From Candidatus Poribacteria bacterium (GTDB lineage Bacteria; Poribacteria; WGA-4E; WGA-3G), in assembly GCA_007571355.1 (NCBI GenBank), contig RKRO01000172.1, positions 1-14,329 of the forward strand: a stretch of 14,329 nt of DNA, given 5' to 3'. The translations under genes were made by a program, and so were the position numbers. Positions 7,772 through 14,240 of this stretch are shown one piece after another (the first letter of the stretch is position 1; each line of letters begins with the position of its first letter). The notes under the pieces are model-generated. The model made no database searches. It had not been told where the DNA came from and saw nothing but the letters and a program-made list of their open reading frames with translations.

Positions 7772-8899
7772 ATGCTAACAAAAATACGGAAAATAGTGTA
7801 TCATATAGGTAGCATCGCAGTCAACCGAAAATCCGAATCACAACTTCTAACCTTCGAGGGACTCCCATTGCTAAAAGATACAATTTCAATACTTATTCAA
7901 AATAGCATCTCGGAAAAGGTGTTTCCCGGAACCGTTGCCTACATTTTCACAGGCGAAAAAGTGCTTTACCACGAAGCGTTCGGGTTTCGATGTATAAAAC
8001 CGAAACAGCTTCCGATGCTTCGGACAACACTGTTTGATTTAGCATCGCTGACAAAGCCTATTGTCGTTGGAACACTCTGCATGCAACTCGCTGAAAGCGG
8101 CGAACTTTCACTGAATGTACCCGTGCAGGAATATTTGCCAGAATTTCGACAGAAAGGCGTAACGCCCACACATCTGCTGACACATACCTCTGGACTCCCG
8201 GCATGGAGACCGCTTTATCTACGGGCAGGATCGCGTGAACACGTCGTCCCTTACCTTGGAGAGATCGCTTTGGAATCTCAGCCCGGAGAGAAGGCTGTGT
8301 ATAGTTGCTTAGGGTATATTGTACTCGGCATTATGCTTGAAAAGGTAACGAAACAACCGCTCAATAAATTGGCACAGGATCGGATATTCGCACCGCTTGG
8401 TATGGAGCAGACACAGTTCAACCCGCCGCACGCGTGGCATCAAAACTGTGCGGCTACTGAGGATTCTAATAGTTTTGAACGCCGGATGGTCAACTATGAA
8501 CGCTACGACTGGCGAGAAGGCGTAATTATTGGACAGGTCCACGATGAAAATGCACATTTTCTCGGCGGTGTTTCCGGCAATGCAGGACTCTTTTCTACAT
8601 CGACTGATCTCGGAAAGTTTTGCAGGACGTTAATGGACAACAGCGGTACGCTATTCTGTCCGGAGAGCCTCAGCACGATGCGTCAAGTCGCCGCAGCAGC
8701 GGGGGAACGCCGCTGTATCGGTTGGGCGGTGACAGATGATGACTGTCTTTATCATACAGGGTTCACAGGGACTTCAATACGGATCTGTTTAAAAAGAAAA
8801 CTCGCGGCTATTCTGCTGACAAATCGGGTACATCCGGATGCCGATCGACGCGGTATTATTGAATTTCGAAAGATGTTCCACAGTTTGATAGACACTTAA
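7772..8899 (+). CDS. AmiE-like serine hydrolase (beta-lactamase class C / S12 family)
   Basis: The protein has the penicillin-binding-protein fold signatures: SLTK with nucleophile S92 and K95, a YSC box at Y177 where YSN is usual, and HTG (328-330) in place of the KTG box. The block VHDENAHFLGGVSGNAGLFS (256-275) is typical of the subfamily next to namZ; B. subtilis AmiE (YbbE), a MurNAc-L-Ala amidase, belongs here. The likely role is to strip the peptide from MurNAc so that NamZ can act. No convincing signal peptide is seen. The start is uncertain. ATG 7772 (375 residues) has a weak Shine-Dalgarno; TTG 7868 follows GAGGGA (7856-7861) at good spacing, starts just before the conserved domain and would give 343 residues. 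The frame is open further up, but inside the cupin gene. It is followed by namZ after 53 bases. Confidence 0.85.
   Translation: MLTKIRKIVYHIGSIAVNRKSESQLLTFEGLPLLKDTISILIQNSISEKVFPGTVAYIFTGEKVLYHEAFGFRCIKPKQLPMLRTTLFDLASLTKPIVVGTLCMQLAESGELSLNVPVQEYLPEFRQKGVTPTHLLTHTSGLPAWRPLYLRAGSREHVVPYLGEIALESQPGEKAVYSCLGYIVLGIMLEKVTKQPLNKLAQDRIFAPLGMEQTQFNPPHAWHQNCAATEDSNSFERRMVNYERYDWREGVIIGQVHDENAHFLGGVSGNAGLFSTSTDLGKFCRTLMDNSGTLFCPESLSTMRQVAAAAGERRCIGWAVTDDDCLYHTGFTGTSIRICLKRKLAAILLTNRVHPDADRRGIIEFRKMFHSLIDT
7795..7824 (-). promoter_or_regulatory. Candidate sigma-70-type promoter for the cupin-pgi operon
   Basis: On the minus strand TTGACT (7824-7819) and TACACT (7800-7795) are separated by 18 bases, matching the -35 consensus at five of six positions and the -10 at four of six. 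Transcription would start near 7788, about 55 bases before the cupin ATG. A TATCAT on the plus strand at 7799-7804 might serve the divergent gene. No operator is obvious. This is a pattern match only. Confidence 0.4.
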
Positions 8900-8952
8900 A
8901 AACAATATTCAAGCATTCAATTTCCGGACCTGCGTCCAACACACAAATCTTC

Positions 8953-10140
8953 ATGATGGCTTCCACAGCAAAACCTCATAAAATTGAATTAGGACTGAGT
9001 ATCTTGCTCAGAGAGAAAAGCGATTGGATTCGAGGAAAATCAATCGGGCTTATTACAAACCATACGGGGGTAGATGCTGCTCTCCAGAGCAACTATCGAC
9101 TTTTTGCTGAAGCACCCGCGTGTCAACTCGCTGCGATTTTTGCGCCAGAGCACGGACTCTGGGGGGCAGTCCAAGACGGTGTTACTATCAATAGTGTTGA
9201 AACACCTGATGAAAATCCAGTGAACGTCCCGGTTTTTAGCCTATATGGACAGGCGATGCGTCCGACAGCGAATCAACTTGAAGGCATAGACCTGCTTATC
9301 TACGACATGCAAGATGTCGGTGCACGTTATTATACCTACATTTCGACCTTACGACATGCAATGGAAGCCGCCAGCGACTGCGGCGTTGCGTTCATTGTTA
9401 CTGACCGACCGAATCCTATTACATGTGCTACTGTAGAGGGACCCGTGTTAGAAAGCGGCTCTGAATCTTTCGTAGGCATACACACAGTCCCTGCCCGCTA
9501 CGGGTTGACAATCGGCGAATTGGCGATGTTGTTGAAAGCGGAACGCGTGCCATCCTGTCAACTAAAAGTGGTATGGATGCACGGATATAAACGCGACATG
9601 TGGTACGATGACACCGGTTTGTCGTGGGTGCCACCATCACCCAATATGCCGACACTCACAACGGCGGTACTTTACCCGGGTTTGTGCCTATTTGAAGGTA
9701 CAAACATGAGCGAGGGACGCGGAACGACAAAGCCGTTTGAATACATTGGGGCCCCTTGGTGTAACGGCGAACAGTGGGCAGCACAACTGAATAATCATCA
9801 ACTGCTGGGGGTCCAATTCCGCCCCGTCGTTTTTACACCCGCGCCAGCGACTGAAACCACAAAACACGCAAAACAGACATGCGGCGGCGTTGCAATCCAT
9901 ATCACCGACAGAACGCAATTTCGCCCCATAGAGACAACCCTCCAGATGTTATCCACTTTAACCACCGAGTATAAAGACCATTTTGAATTTTTACCCGCCC
10001 ATTTTGACAGGTTAGCAGGAAACACCTGGCTCCGAGAGGCTTTATCAAATGGAACATCGGTGGATGCACTTCAGGCGCGGTGGGTACAGGAACTCCAGAC
10101 GTGGCAGGACAAAACAACACAATATCACGCCTACGCTTAG
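8953..10140 (+). CDS. namZ: Exo-beta-N-acetylmuramidase NamZ (DUF1343, GH171)
   Basis: The 395-residue protein shows the motifs of the former DUF1343 family across its whole length: NHTG (36-39), FAPEHGLWG (63-71, with the conserved Glu-His pair), YDMQDVGARYYTY (117-129), DRPNP (151-155), WVPPSPNMPT (225-234) and FEGTNMSEGRGTTKPFE (247-263). The characterised B. subtilis member (YbbC) removes MurNAc from non-reducing ends of peptide-free peptidoglycan fragments. No signal peptide is visible at the N-terminus (MMASTAKPHK), so this copy may act in the cytosol on imported fragments. It lies between an AmiE-like hydrolase and anmK in the same orientation, which fits muropeptide recycling. The start is at tandem ATGs with no clear Shine-Dalgarno, so translation may depend on coupling or a leader. 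Confidence 0.92.
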   Translation: MMASTAKPHKIELGLSILLREKSDWIRGKSIGLITNHTGVDAALQSNYRLFAEAPACQLAAIFAPEHGLWGAVQDGVTINSVETPDENPVNVPVFSLYGQAMRPTANQLEGIDLLIYDMQDVGARYYTYISTLRHAMEAASDCGVAFIVTDRPNPITCATVEGPVLESGSESFVGIHTVPARYGLTIGELAMLLKAERVPSCQLKVVWMHGYKRDMWYDDTGLSWVPPSPNMPTLTTAVLYPGLCLFEGTNMSEGRGTTKPFEYIGAPWCNGEQWAAQLNNHQLLGVQFRPVVFTPAPATETTKHAKQTCGGVAIHITDRTQFRPIETTLQMLSTLTTEYKDHFEFLPAHFDRLAGNTWLREALSNGTSVDALQARWVQELQTWQDKTTQYHAYA

Positions 10141-10149
10141 AGAATAAAA

Positions 10150-11337
10150 ATGAAAACGTTTATTGAATTGCTTAATAAAGATAAAAAATGTGTTATCGGG
10201 TTAATGTCCGGTACCTCTGTCGACGGTATTGATGCTGCTATCGTTGAAATTACCGGACATAACTTGGAAACTGAAGTAGACCTCATCGCTTTTGAAACCT
10301 TTCCGTTTCCATTGGGTGTGCCACAACGGATCCTTGCGCTCTGCCATCTCGATACCGGTCGCGTTGACGACATCTGTGAGATGAATTTTTATATCGGACA
10401 CCTCTTCGCGGAAGCGGTGAAACATATTTTGAAAAAAAGTGGAATGCACGCCAGCGATATTGACCTCATCGGATCCCATGGACAAACGATTCACCACCTC
10501 CCCAAAGACGCGAATACCTCGCGCTATCCGTCAACATTGCAGGTGGGCGAACCAGCAGTCATCGCACACGAAACAGGGATTCCCACAATAGCGGATTTCC
10601 GTGTTGCCGATATGGCAGCAGGTGGACACGGCGCGCCATTGGTGTCATACCCGGATTATCTGCTGTTCCGCAACCGTACGAAAACAGTCGGACTCTTGAA
10701 TATCGGAGGGATTGCGAATCTCACAGTGCTCCCTGCAAACGGAACATTTGATTCCGTTTCTGCGGCAGATACGGGGCCCGGTAACATGTGCATCGATGCT
10801 GTCGTCACAGAAATTACACATGGCTCAGAACATTACGATAAAGCAGGTAAACGCGCCGCACAAGGCACGCCATGCCAATCGCTTATTGACGAATGGTTAA
10901 AACACCCGTTTTTCCACCAGTCTCCGCCGAAAACCACTGGACGCGAGATGTTTGGGCACACTTATGCGATGGAATGTCTGGCAGCGTGCCGTAAGTACCA
11001 ACTTTCAGATAACGACTGCATCGCGACACTGACCGAGTTGACAGTCCAAACGATTACCGACTACATCGCGGAATTTGTGACTGAACAGAACCCGATAGAC
11101 GTGCTTTATGTAAGCGGCGGTGGTGTCCACAACCAAACAATTATGCGACGACTTGGTGAACGCTTGGGGGATACATCGGTCGAACCTGTGGACAACTCTG
11201 GTATCTCAGCGGATGCGAAGGAGGCAATCGCGTTCGCGATTTTGGCGAATGAGACACTCCACGGAAACACTGGGAATCTGCCTTCAGCGACGGGGGCATC
11301 AGTTCGGAAAATTTTGGGAAAGTTCGTTTGCCCCTGA
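10150..11337 (+). CDS. anmK: Anhydro-N-acetylmuramic acid kinase
   Basis: This cytosolic sugar kinase opens and phosphorylates 1,6-anhydro-MurNAc to MurNAc-6-phosphate, which MurQ then converts to GlcNAc-6-phosphate. The 395 residues carry the family signatures: GLMSGTSVDGID (17-28) for ATP binding, GSHGQTIHH (108-116), GEPAVIA, the ADFRVADMAAGGHGAPLV block (148-165) with the conserved Asp of the active site, LLNIGGIANLT, ADTGPGNMCID, GREMFG and YVSGGGVHN. The length is slightly above the usual 365-390. It begins nine bases after the namZ stop, so it is almost certainly co-transcribed. It converges with the PD40 gene on the other strand. murQ is not in the window and must be elsewhere for this route to work. 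Confidence 0.96.
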   Translation: MKTFIELLNKDKKCVIGLMSGTSVDGIDAAIVEITGHNLETEVDLIAFETFPFPLGVPQRILALCHLDTGRVDDICEMNFYIGHLFAEAVKHILKKSGMHASDIDLIGSHGQTIHHLPKDANTSRYPSTLQVGEPAVIAHETGIPTIADFRVADMAAGGHGAPLVSYPDYLLFRNRTKTVGLLNIGGIANLTVLPANGTFDSVSAADTGPGNMCIDAVVTEITHGSEHYDKAGKRAAQGTPCQSLIDEWLKHPFFHQSPPKTTGREMFGHTYAMECLAACRKYQLSDNDCIATLTELTVQTITDYIAEFVTEQNPIDVLYVSGGGVHNQTIMRRLGERLGDTSVEPVDNSGISADAKEAIAFAILANETLHGNTGNLPSATGASVRKILGKFVCP

Positions 11338-11392
11338 TTTATAGCAACATCCGAAAATAAATGCACACTTGGACAAGGATACCCCCCTCGAG

Positions 11393-11431
11393 GAAACACC
11401 CGCCCCGCAAGCAGGGGGGAAGATGTGTTTC
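11393..11431. repeat. Inverted repeat GAAACAC/GTGTTTC with inner CCCC/GGGG, downstream of anmK
   Basis: The two seven-base arms (11393-11399 and 11425-11431) are perfect complements. Inside them CCCC (11403-11406) can pair with GGGG (11414-11417). It lies in the convergent gap between anmK and the first PD40 gene. No T-run follows, so a role as a transcription end or processing site is only a possibility. Confidence 0.35.
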
Positions 11432-11450
11432 AATCCTTACGGGCTTTACT

Positions 11451-11508
11451 ATAGCAAGTTTCATGCCAATTCCATGAGTATACGAAAGATAGAACCCTCT
11501 ACAGAATA
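11451..11508. repeat. 58-base direct repeat, left copy (degenerate sigma-54-like core)
   Basis: This matches 14139-14196 at 53 of 58 positions in the same orientation, and all five differences are transitions. On the minus strand it contains TTGGCATG-N4-TTGC (11469-11454): the sigma-54 -24 GG and -12 GC are kept, but TGGCAC has become TGGCAT. If active it would point at the 3' end of anmK (antisense), with no gene of its own, so it is probably a relic or a mobile repeat copy. Confidence 0.75.
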
Positions 11509-11518
11509 TACTCCGCAT

Positions 11519-12493
11519 TCAGTCATGGATAGGCTGCTTGAGGCTGCCCCAGAGTGTTGTCTGTGTGTTCACCGCTGGAGACACGGAGAGAAAAGACGCA
11601 GGCACCCAAGCAGGATAATGATCTCTTGCCGGATGTTCTGTTAGTTGACGCGTTTCGGCACCGTCAGGACTAACCAGATGGATGTTTGAATCTCGATTTA
11701 GGTTGCCCCACGGATTTACAAGTTCTAACTCATAGGCGATCCACTGCCCTTCCGGAGACCACGCAGGGCTGTAACTCCATGTCTTTGCCGGAGTCAACCG
11801 CTGGAGGTCCTGACCTTCTGTATTCATGATGTGAATGCCCGACGATGCAAGATTTACATAGGCAATCTTTTTTCCATCGGGTGACCAACTTGGAACACTT
11901 CCCCAACGCCCCTCGTTCATAATTCGTTTTACGCCTCTCCCATTTGCCTGCATCACATAGATGCCGCTGCCATCTCTTCTTTCGGCAGAATAGAAAACAA
12001 TCTGCTGCCCACCCGGAGACCACGCTGGCACCCTGTTATATCCAGCGTTTGTGAGCTGCTTTAGGTTTTTGCCGTTGACATCGATTTTGTAAATGTTAGT
12101 AGGGTGACCTGAGTGCCAGTGAGCAAAAGCGATCCACTGTCCATCCGGCGACCAATCCGGATCACGCTCAGCCTCCGATTTCAGATGGTTCGTTAGGGGG
12201 CGGAGTTCATTATTATGCCTATTCATCAGATAAATTCTGTTCGTGCCACTCCGATCAGAAACAAAAGCCATCCACTGTCCATCGGGTGAGAAGGCTGGCT
12301 GACTATCACGCGCGGGATGGTTTGTTAGGTTCTGAAGATTTTTCCCATTTGTATCCATGATGTAGATTTCAGCGTTTCCATCTCTATCAGAAGTGAAGGC
12401 AATATGTGTCGCATCAGACGCGGATACACAAAAGGGGAATGCCAGCAGGAAACAAGCGAACCCCGCTGTGAAGGTCATAAGTTTACGTTTCAT
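11519..12493 (-). CDS. Secreted TolB-like PD40 (WD40-like) beta-propeller protein 1
   Basis: The 324-residue protein has a signal peptide (1-25, basic MKRK, hydrophobic core, VSA before Ser) and about six propeller blades. Each blade carries the PD40 pattern W/F-S-P-D-G-x-x-I-A-F followed by an xIYxMxxxG turn and an LTxHPARD-like segment. The tail reads TQTTLWGSLKQ. It has the propeller of TolB but not its N-terminal domain, so it is not TolB itself. It should be a periplasmic or surface protein that binds another protein or a glycan; no enzyme residues are seen. The Shine-Dalgarno AAGGAG lies nine bases before the ATG. It is a close paralogue of the gene at 13096-14061. A CACAAAATTG operator-like core (12608-12617) and a poor sigma-54-like site (12553-12568) lie upstream. 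Confidence 0.9.
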   Translation of the reverse strand: MKRKLMTFTAGFACFLLAFPFCVSASDATHIAFTSDRDGNAEIYIMDTNGKNLQNLTNHPARDSQPAFSPDGQWMAFVSDRSGTNRIYLMNRHNNELRPLTNHLKSEAERDPDWSPDGQWIAFAHWHSGHPTNIYKIDVNGKNLKQLTNAGYNRVPAWSPGGQQIVFYSAERRDGSGIYVMQANGRGVKRIMNEGRWGSVPSWSPDGKKIAYVNLASSGIHIMNTEGQDLQRLTPAKTWSYSPAWSPEGQWIAYELELVNPWGNLNRDSNIHLVSPDGAETRQLTEHPARDHYPAWVPASFLSVSPAVNTQTTLWGSLKQPIHD

Positions 12494-12723
12494 TTTTATA
12501 GGCTCCTTGCGTGAAAACTATTCACTAAGAAATGGTCTTATTCGTAGGTTTCGAAAGAACGATGCCAACACGAAACGCCTGTTTTGGCGTGAATTCTCGA
12601 CAGTCAACACAAAATTGCATCAAAAACTGAACACGCTTGTCCAGAATCTGAACGATTTTTTGATTTCCCTGTTGTGTGCGACCCATATCATATCATTTAG
12701 AGGGATTCTCTTGCATCAACGAT
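12494..12723. other. Intergenic region upstream of PD40 protein 1
   Basis: This 230-base stretch holds no convincing gene. It contains an ACGCC/GGCGT hairpin (12575-12579 with 12586-12590), a CACAAAATTG core at 12608-12617 identical to the middle of the operator-like sites at 14209-14256, a weak minus-strand TTGGCATC-N4-TTTC sigma-54-like match (12568-12553) and a weak terminator-like hairpin. Plus-strand open frames here lack Shine-Dalgarno sites and look accidental. Confidence 0.5.
12622..12644 (-). terminator. Weak candidate intrinsic terminator after the small ORF
   Basis: On the minus strand CTGGAC (12644-12639), a six-base loop, and GTTCAG (12632-12627) form a six-pair stem with one G-T wobble, followed directly by TTTTT (12626-12622). 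It lies about 80 bases after the small-ORF stop. The stem is short, so confidence is low. Confidence 0.35.
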
Positions 12724-12891
12724 TCATCGCAATGCCCCTGCATTAGGTGTACTAAGAAGCATGCCTGCCAACGATGTTGCACCGATGAAGGCGGCAGCAG
12801 CAAACGCGCTCCTGCTCCCCACTTTACCTTCTTCACCTATAATAAAGTGAAAAACTTTACGGTTCACTTGCGTGTGTAAATGACTTCGCAT
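12724..12891 (-). CDS. Small ORF, 55 residues, putative membrane or leader-like peptide
   Basis: ATG 12891 to TGA 12724 encodes a 55-residue peptide preceded by a full AAAGGAGGT Shine-Dalgarno (12909-12901) nine bases upstream, the best in the window. The N-terminal half is polar and basic (MRSHLHTQVNRKVFHF, then IIGEEGKVGSRS). Residues 29-47 are hydrophobic and Ala-rich (AFAAAAFIGATSLAGMLL), followed by STPNAGALR. The end resembles a late signal-peptide cleavage site (PNAGA), so the peptide could be a membrane anchor, an exported mini-protein, or a precursor leader whose core has been lost. No family is recognised. It lies between the two PD40 genes on the same strand, with hairpins in its leader, and may be co-expressed with them. 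Confidence 0.65.
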   Translation of the reverse strand: MRSHLHTQVNRKVFHFIIGEEGKVGSRSAFAAAAFIGATSLAGMLLSTPNAGALR

Positions 12892-12900
12892 ATCAATCTT

Positions 12901-12909
12901 ACCTCCTTT
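12901..12909 (-). promoter_or_regulatory. Perfect Shine-Dalgarno of the small ORF
   Basis: AAAGGAGGT on the minus strand, nine bases before the ATG at 12891. This site is the main reason to accept the 55-residue ORF as real. Confidence 0.75.
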
Positions 12910-12924
12910 CTCTTTCGATTTTCC

Positions 12925-12946
12925 GCCTATCCCTGAACGGATAGGC
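12925..12946. repeat. Perfect 8-bp hairpin GCCTATCC/GGATAGGC in the small-ORF leader
   Basis: The arms 12925-12932 and 12939-12946 are exact complements with the six-base loop CTGAAC. It ends 15 bases before the Shine-Dalgarno of the small ORF. No T-run follows on the minus strand, so it is not a standard terminator. Confidence 0.6.
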
Positions 12947-12959
12947 AGGTAGCCTTGTC

Positions 12960-12982
12960 TTCCAACTTAACACAAGTTGGAA
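12960..12982. repeat. Perfect 9-bp hairpin TTCCAACTT/AAGTTGGAA
   Basis: The arms 12960-12968 and 12974-12982 pair fully around the loop AACAC. It is the second of three inverted repeats between the PD40-2 stop and the small ORF. Confidence 0.6.
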
Positions 12983-13008
12983 ACCCATGACCTTGTAACA
13001 ATAAGCAC

Positions 13009-13040
13009 TGCAGATTTCGATATTCCAATTTCAATCTGCA
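13009..13040. repeat. Inverted repeat TGCAGATT/AATCTGCA with 16-base spacer
   Basis: The eight-base arms (13009-13016 and 13033-13040) are perfect complements. It lies about 55 bases after the PD40-2 stop in the direction of transcription. It could be an RNA stem-loop or a DNA-binding site. Confidence 0.5.
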
Positions 13041-13095
13041 ACGCACTTACGTCGTCCTTTGTAGATTCAATCTTTCTGTATCCAATAAACCTCAT

Positions 13096-14061
13096 TTAGT
13101 CGCCGACAGACTGCTTGAGTCTACCCCACAAGGTCGTTTGTGTCTCCGCAGTCGGAGACACAGGAAAAGAACCTGTCGGCACCCACGTCGGATCCATATC
13201 TATCGCCGGATGGCGTGTCAATCGGCGTCGATGATCTATGGCACCATTGACATCTATCAAATAGATGTCATAAGTTTGCCGCCACCAGGACATGAAAGCA
13301 ATCGTATGTCCATCAGGGGCCCAGGCTGGCAACCCATCACTCTCCAGATGGCGAGTTATCCGTCTGAGATCACTTCCGTCAACATTTAGGGTATAGATGT
13401 CATAATTTCCGCCTAAAACGACACCAAAGGCAATCCGTTTCCCATCTGGAGACCAAGCAGGTGTCCATCCCGGTTCGGGTTGATTTTTGAGCCTGATTGG
13501 ATCTCCACCATCCGCATCCATGATATAGATGCCAGCGGGGTCTCTGAAAGAACGAAAAGCGATGAGTTGACCATCAGGTGACCAAACCGGGGCGTTGTCC
13601 TTCTCATCCCCGTGTGTCAACTGGTGGAGATTCGCACCATTGGGTTCTATTTTGTAGATGTCCAACGTCCCTGCTCTATCAGAAGTAAACGCAATCCATC
13701 GCCCATCAGGAGACCATGCAGGACTATGGTCACGTGCAGGATGGTTCGTCAACCGGCGGGATACCTTTGTTCTAAGGTTCATCACATAGATGTCCTCGCC
13801 GTCCCGAGAGGAACCATAAGCCATCCACTGTCCATCCGGCGAAAACGTAGGAGAAGTCTCATGGGCTAAGTGGTCTGTTAGCTGCTGGAGATTTTTGCTG
13901 TTTATATCCATGATGTAGATGTCATAATTTCCATTCCGCCTAGAACTAAAGGCGATATACGGAACATCAGACGCGTAAACACGAAGGTTCACAGCTAGCA
14001 AACACTGTGTGAAGAGGAGCGTTATCCCCAATACAATGATATAAAAAGTTTTCCCTTTCAT
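13096..14061 (-). CDS. Secreted TolB-like PD40 (WD40-like) beta-propeller protein 2
   Basis: The 321-residue protein has a signal peptide (about 1-31, ending VYA before Ser) and six PD40 blades with W/F-S/A-P-D-G-x-x-I-A-F cores, DIYxMxxxG turns and LTxHPAxD segments; the last blade ends in DPTWVPTG. The C-terminal tail reads TQTTLWGRLKQ, as in the paralogue at 11519-12493. It is probably a periplasmic or surface binding protein, and no catalytic residues are visible. A GlnCys pair at about residues 19-20 does not make a lipobox. An AGGAAAG Shine-Dalgarno lies nine bases before the ATG. A consensus sigma-54 promoter about 80 bases upstream and two upstream palindromes suggest activator-controlled expression. 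A strong hairpin (13139-13162) lies in its last coding segment. Confidence 0.9.
   Translation of the reverse strand: MKGKTFYIIVLGITLLFTQCLLAVNLRVYASDVPYIAFSSRRNGNYDIYIMDINSKNLQQLTDHLAHETSPTFSPDGQWMAYGSSRDGEDIYVMNLRTKVSRRLTNHPARDHSPAWSPDGRWIAFTSDRAGTLDIYKIEPNGANLHQLTHGDEKDNAPVWSPDGQLIAFRSFRDPAGIYIMDADGGDPIRLKNQPEPGWTPAWSPDGKRIAFGVVLGGNYDIYTLNVDGSDLRRITRHLESDGLPAWAPDGHTIAFMSWWRQTYDIYLIDVNGAIDHRRRLTRHPAIDMDPTWVPTGSFPVSPTAETQTTLWGRLKQSVGD
13139..13162. repeat. 10-bp perfect hairpin inside the 3' end of PD40 protein 2
   Basis: TGTGTCTCCG (13139-13148) pairs fully with CGGAGACACA (13153-13162) around CAGT. It falls in the codons of the linker before the TTLWG tail. No T-run follows. It may protect the transcript end, or may be a coding coincidence. 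Confidence 0.5.
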
Positions 14062-14138
14062 TTTTTATACCTTTCCTGTCATTCAGATTCTTTAGTTAAG
14101 GATGCCGGAGGAAAATCTCCGACTGCTCATAACTGTGG

Positions 14139-14196
14139 ATAGCAAGTTTCGTGCCAATTCCATGAATATATGAAGGATAGAACTCTCTACAGAATA
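14139..14196. repeat. 58-base direct repeat, right copy (carries the sigma-54 promoter)
   Basis: This is the partner of 11451-11508, with 53 of 58 identical and only transitions between them. Similarity ends sharply at both sides. The two copies bracket the whole PD40-1, small ORF, PD40-2 block. It could be a duplicated promoter module or a dispersed repeat of this genome. Confidence 0.75.
14142..14157 (-). promoter_or_regulatory. Consensus sigma-54 (-24/-12) promoter for PD40 protein 2
   Basis: The minus strand reads TTGGCACG (14157-14150), AAAC, TTGC (14145-14142), then T. This matches the YTGGCACG-N4-TTGCW consensus at every defined position. Transcription would start near 14130, leaving a leader of about 70 bases before the ATG at 14061. 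Two palindromic sites upstream fit activator binding. The element is part of the 58-base repeat. Confidence 0.75.
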
Positions 14197-14208
14197 GTTA
14201 TAAAACTC

Positions 14209-14224
14209 TGCACAAAATTGGGCA
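14209..14224. promoter_or_regulatory. Operator/enhancer-like palindrome, copy 1
   Basis: The site TGCACAAAATTGGGCA is an imperfect palindrome of form TGC-N-CAA-N2-TTG-N-GCA, with six of eight base pairs symmetric. Its centre lies about 86 bases upstream of the predicted sigma-54 start. It resembles NtrC-type enhancers and contains the CAA-N-TTG core recalled for NtrX. Confidence 0.6.
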
Positions 14225-14240
14225 TACCTTAGTTCCAGAT

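Noticed and set aside
11106..11399. Minus-strand 97-codon frame opposite anmK, downstream of the left repeat
   Set aside because: It is a shadow of the anmK 3' end; the sigma-54-like core upstream is degenerate and no Shine-Dalgarno is evident.
11427..11436. GTTTCAATCC, a string common in CRISPR repeats
   Set aside because: It occurs once here with no second copy, no regular spacers and no cas genes in the window.
12393..12879. Plus-strand open frames of 117 and 67 codons between the PD40 genes
   Set aside because: No Shine-Dalgarno, odd composition, one overlaps the PD40-1 start region and the other is antisense to the better-supported small ORF.
13996..14010. Possible lipobox Cys in the PD40-2 signal peptide
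   Set aside because: The residue before Cys is Gln, and a normal signal peptidase I site (VYA) follows later.
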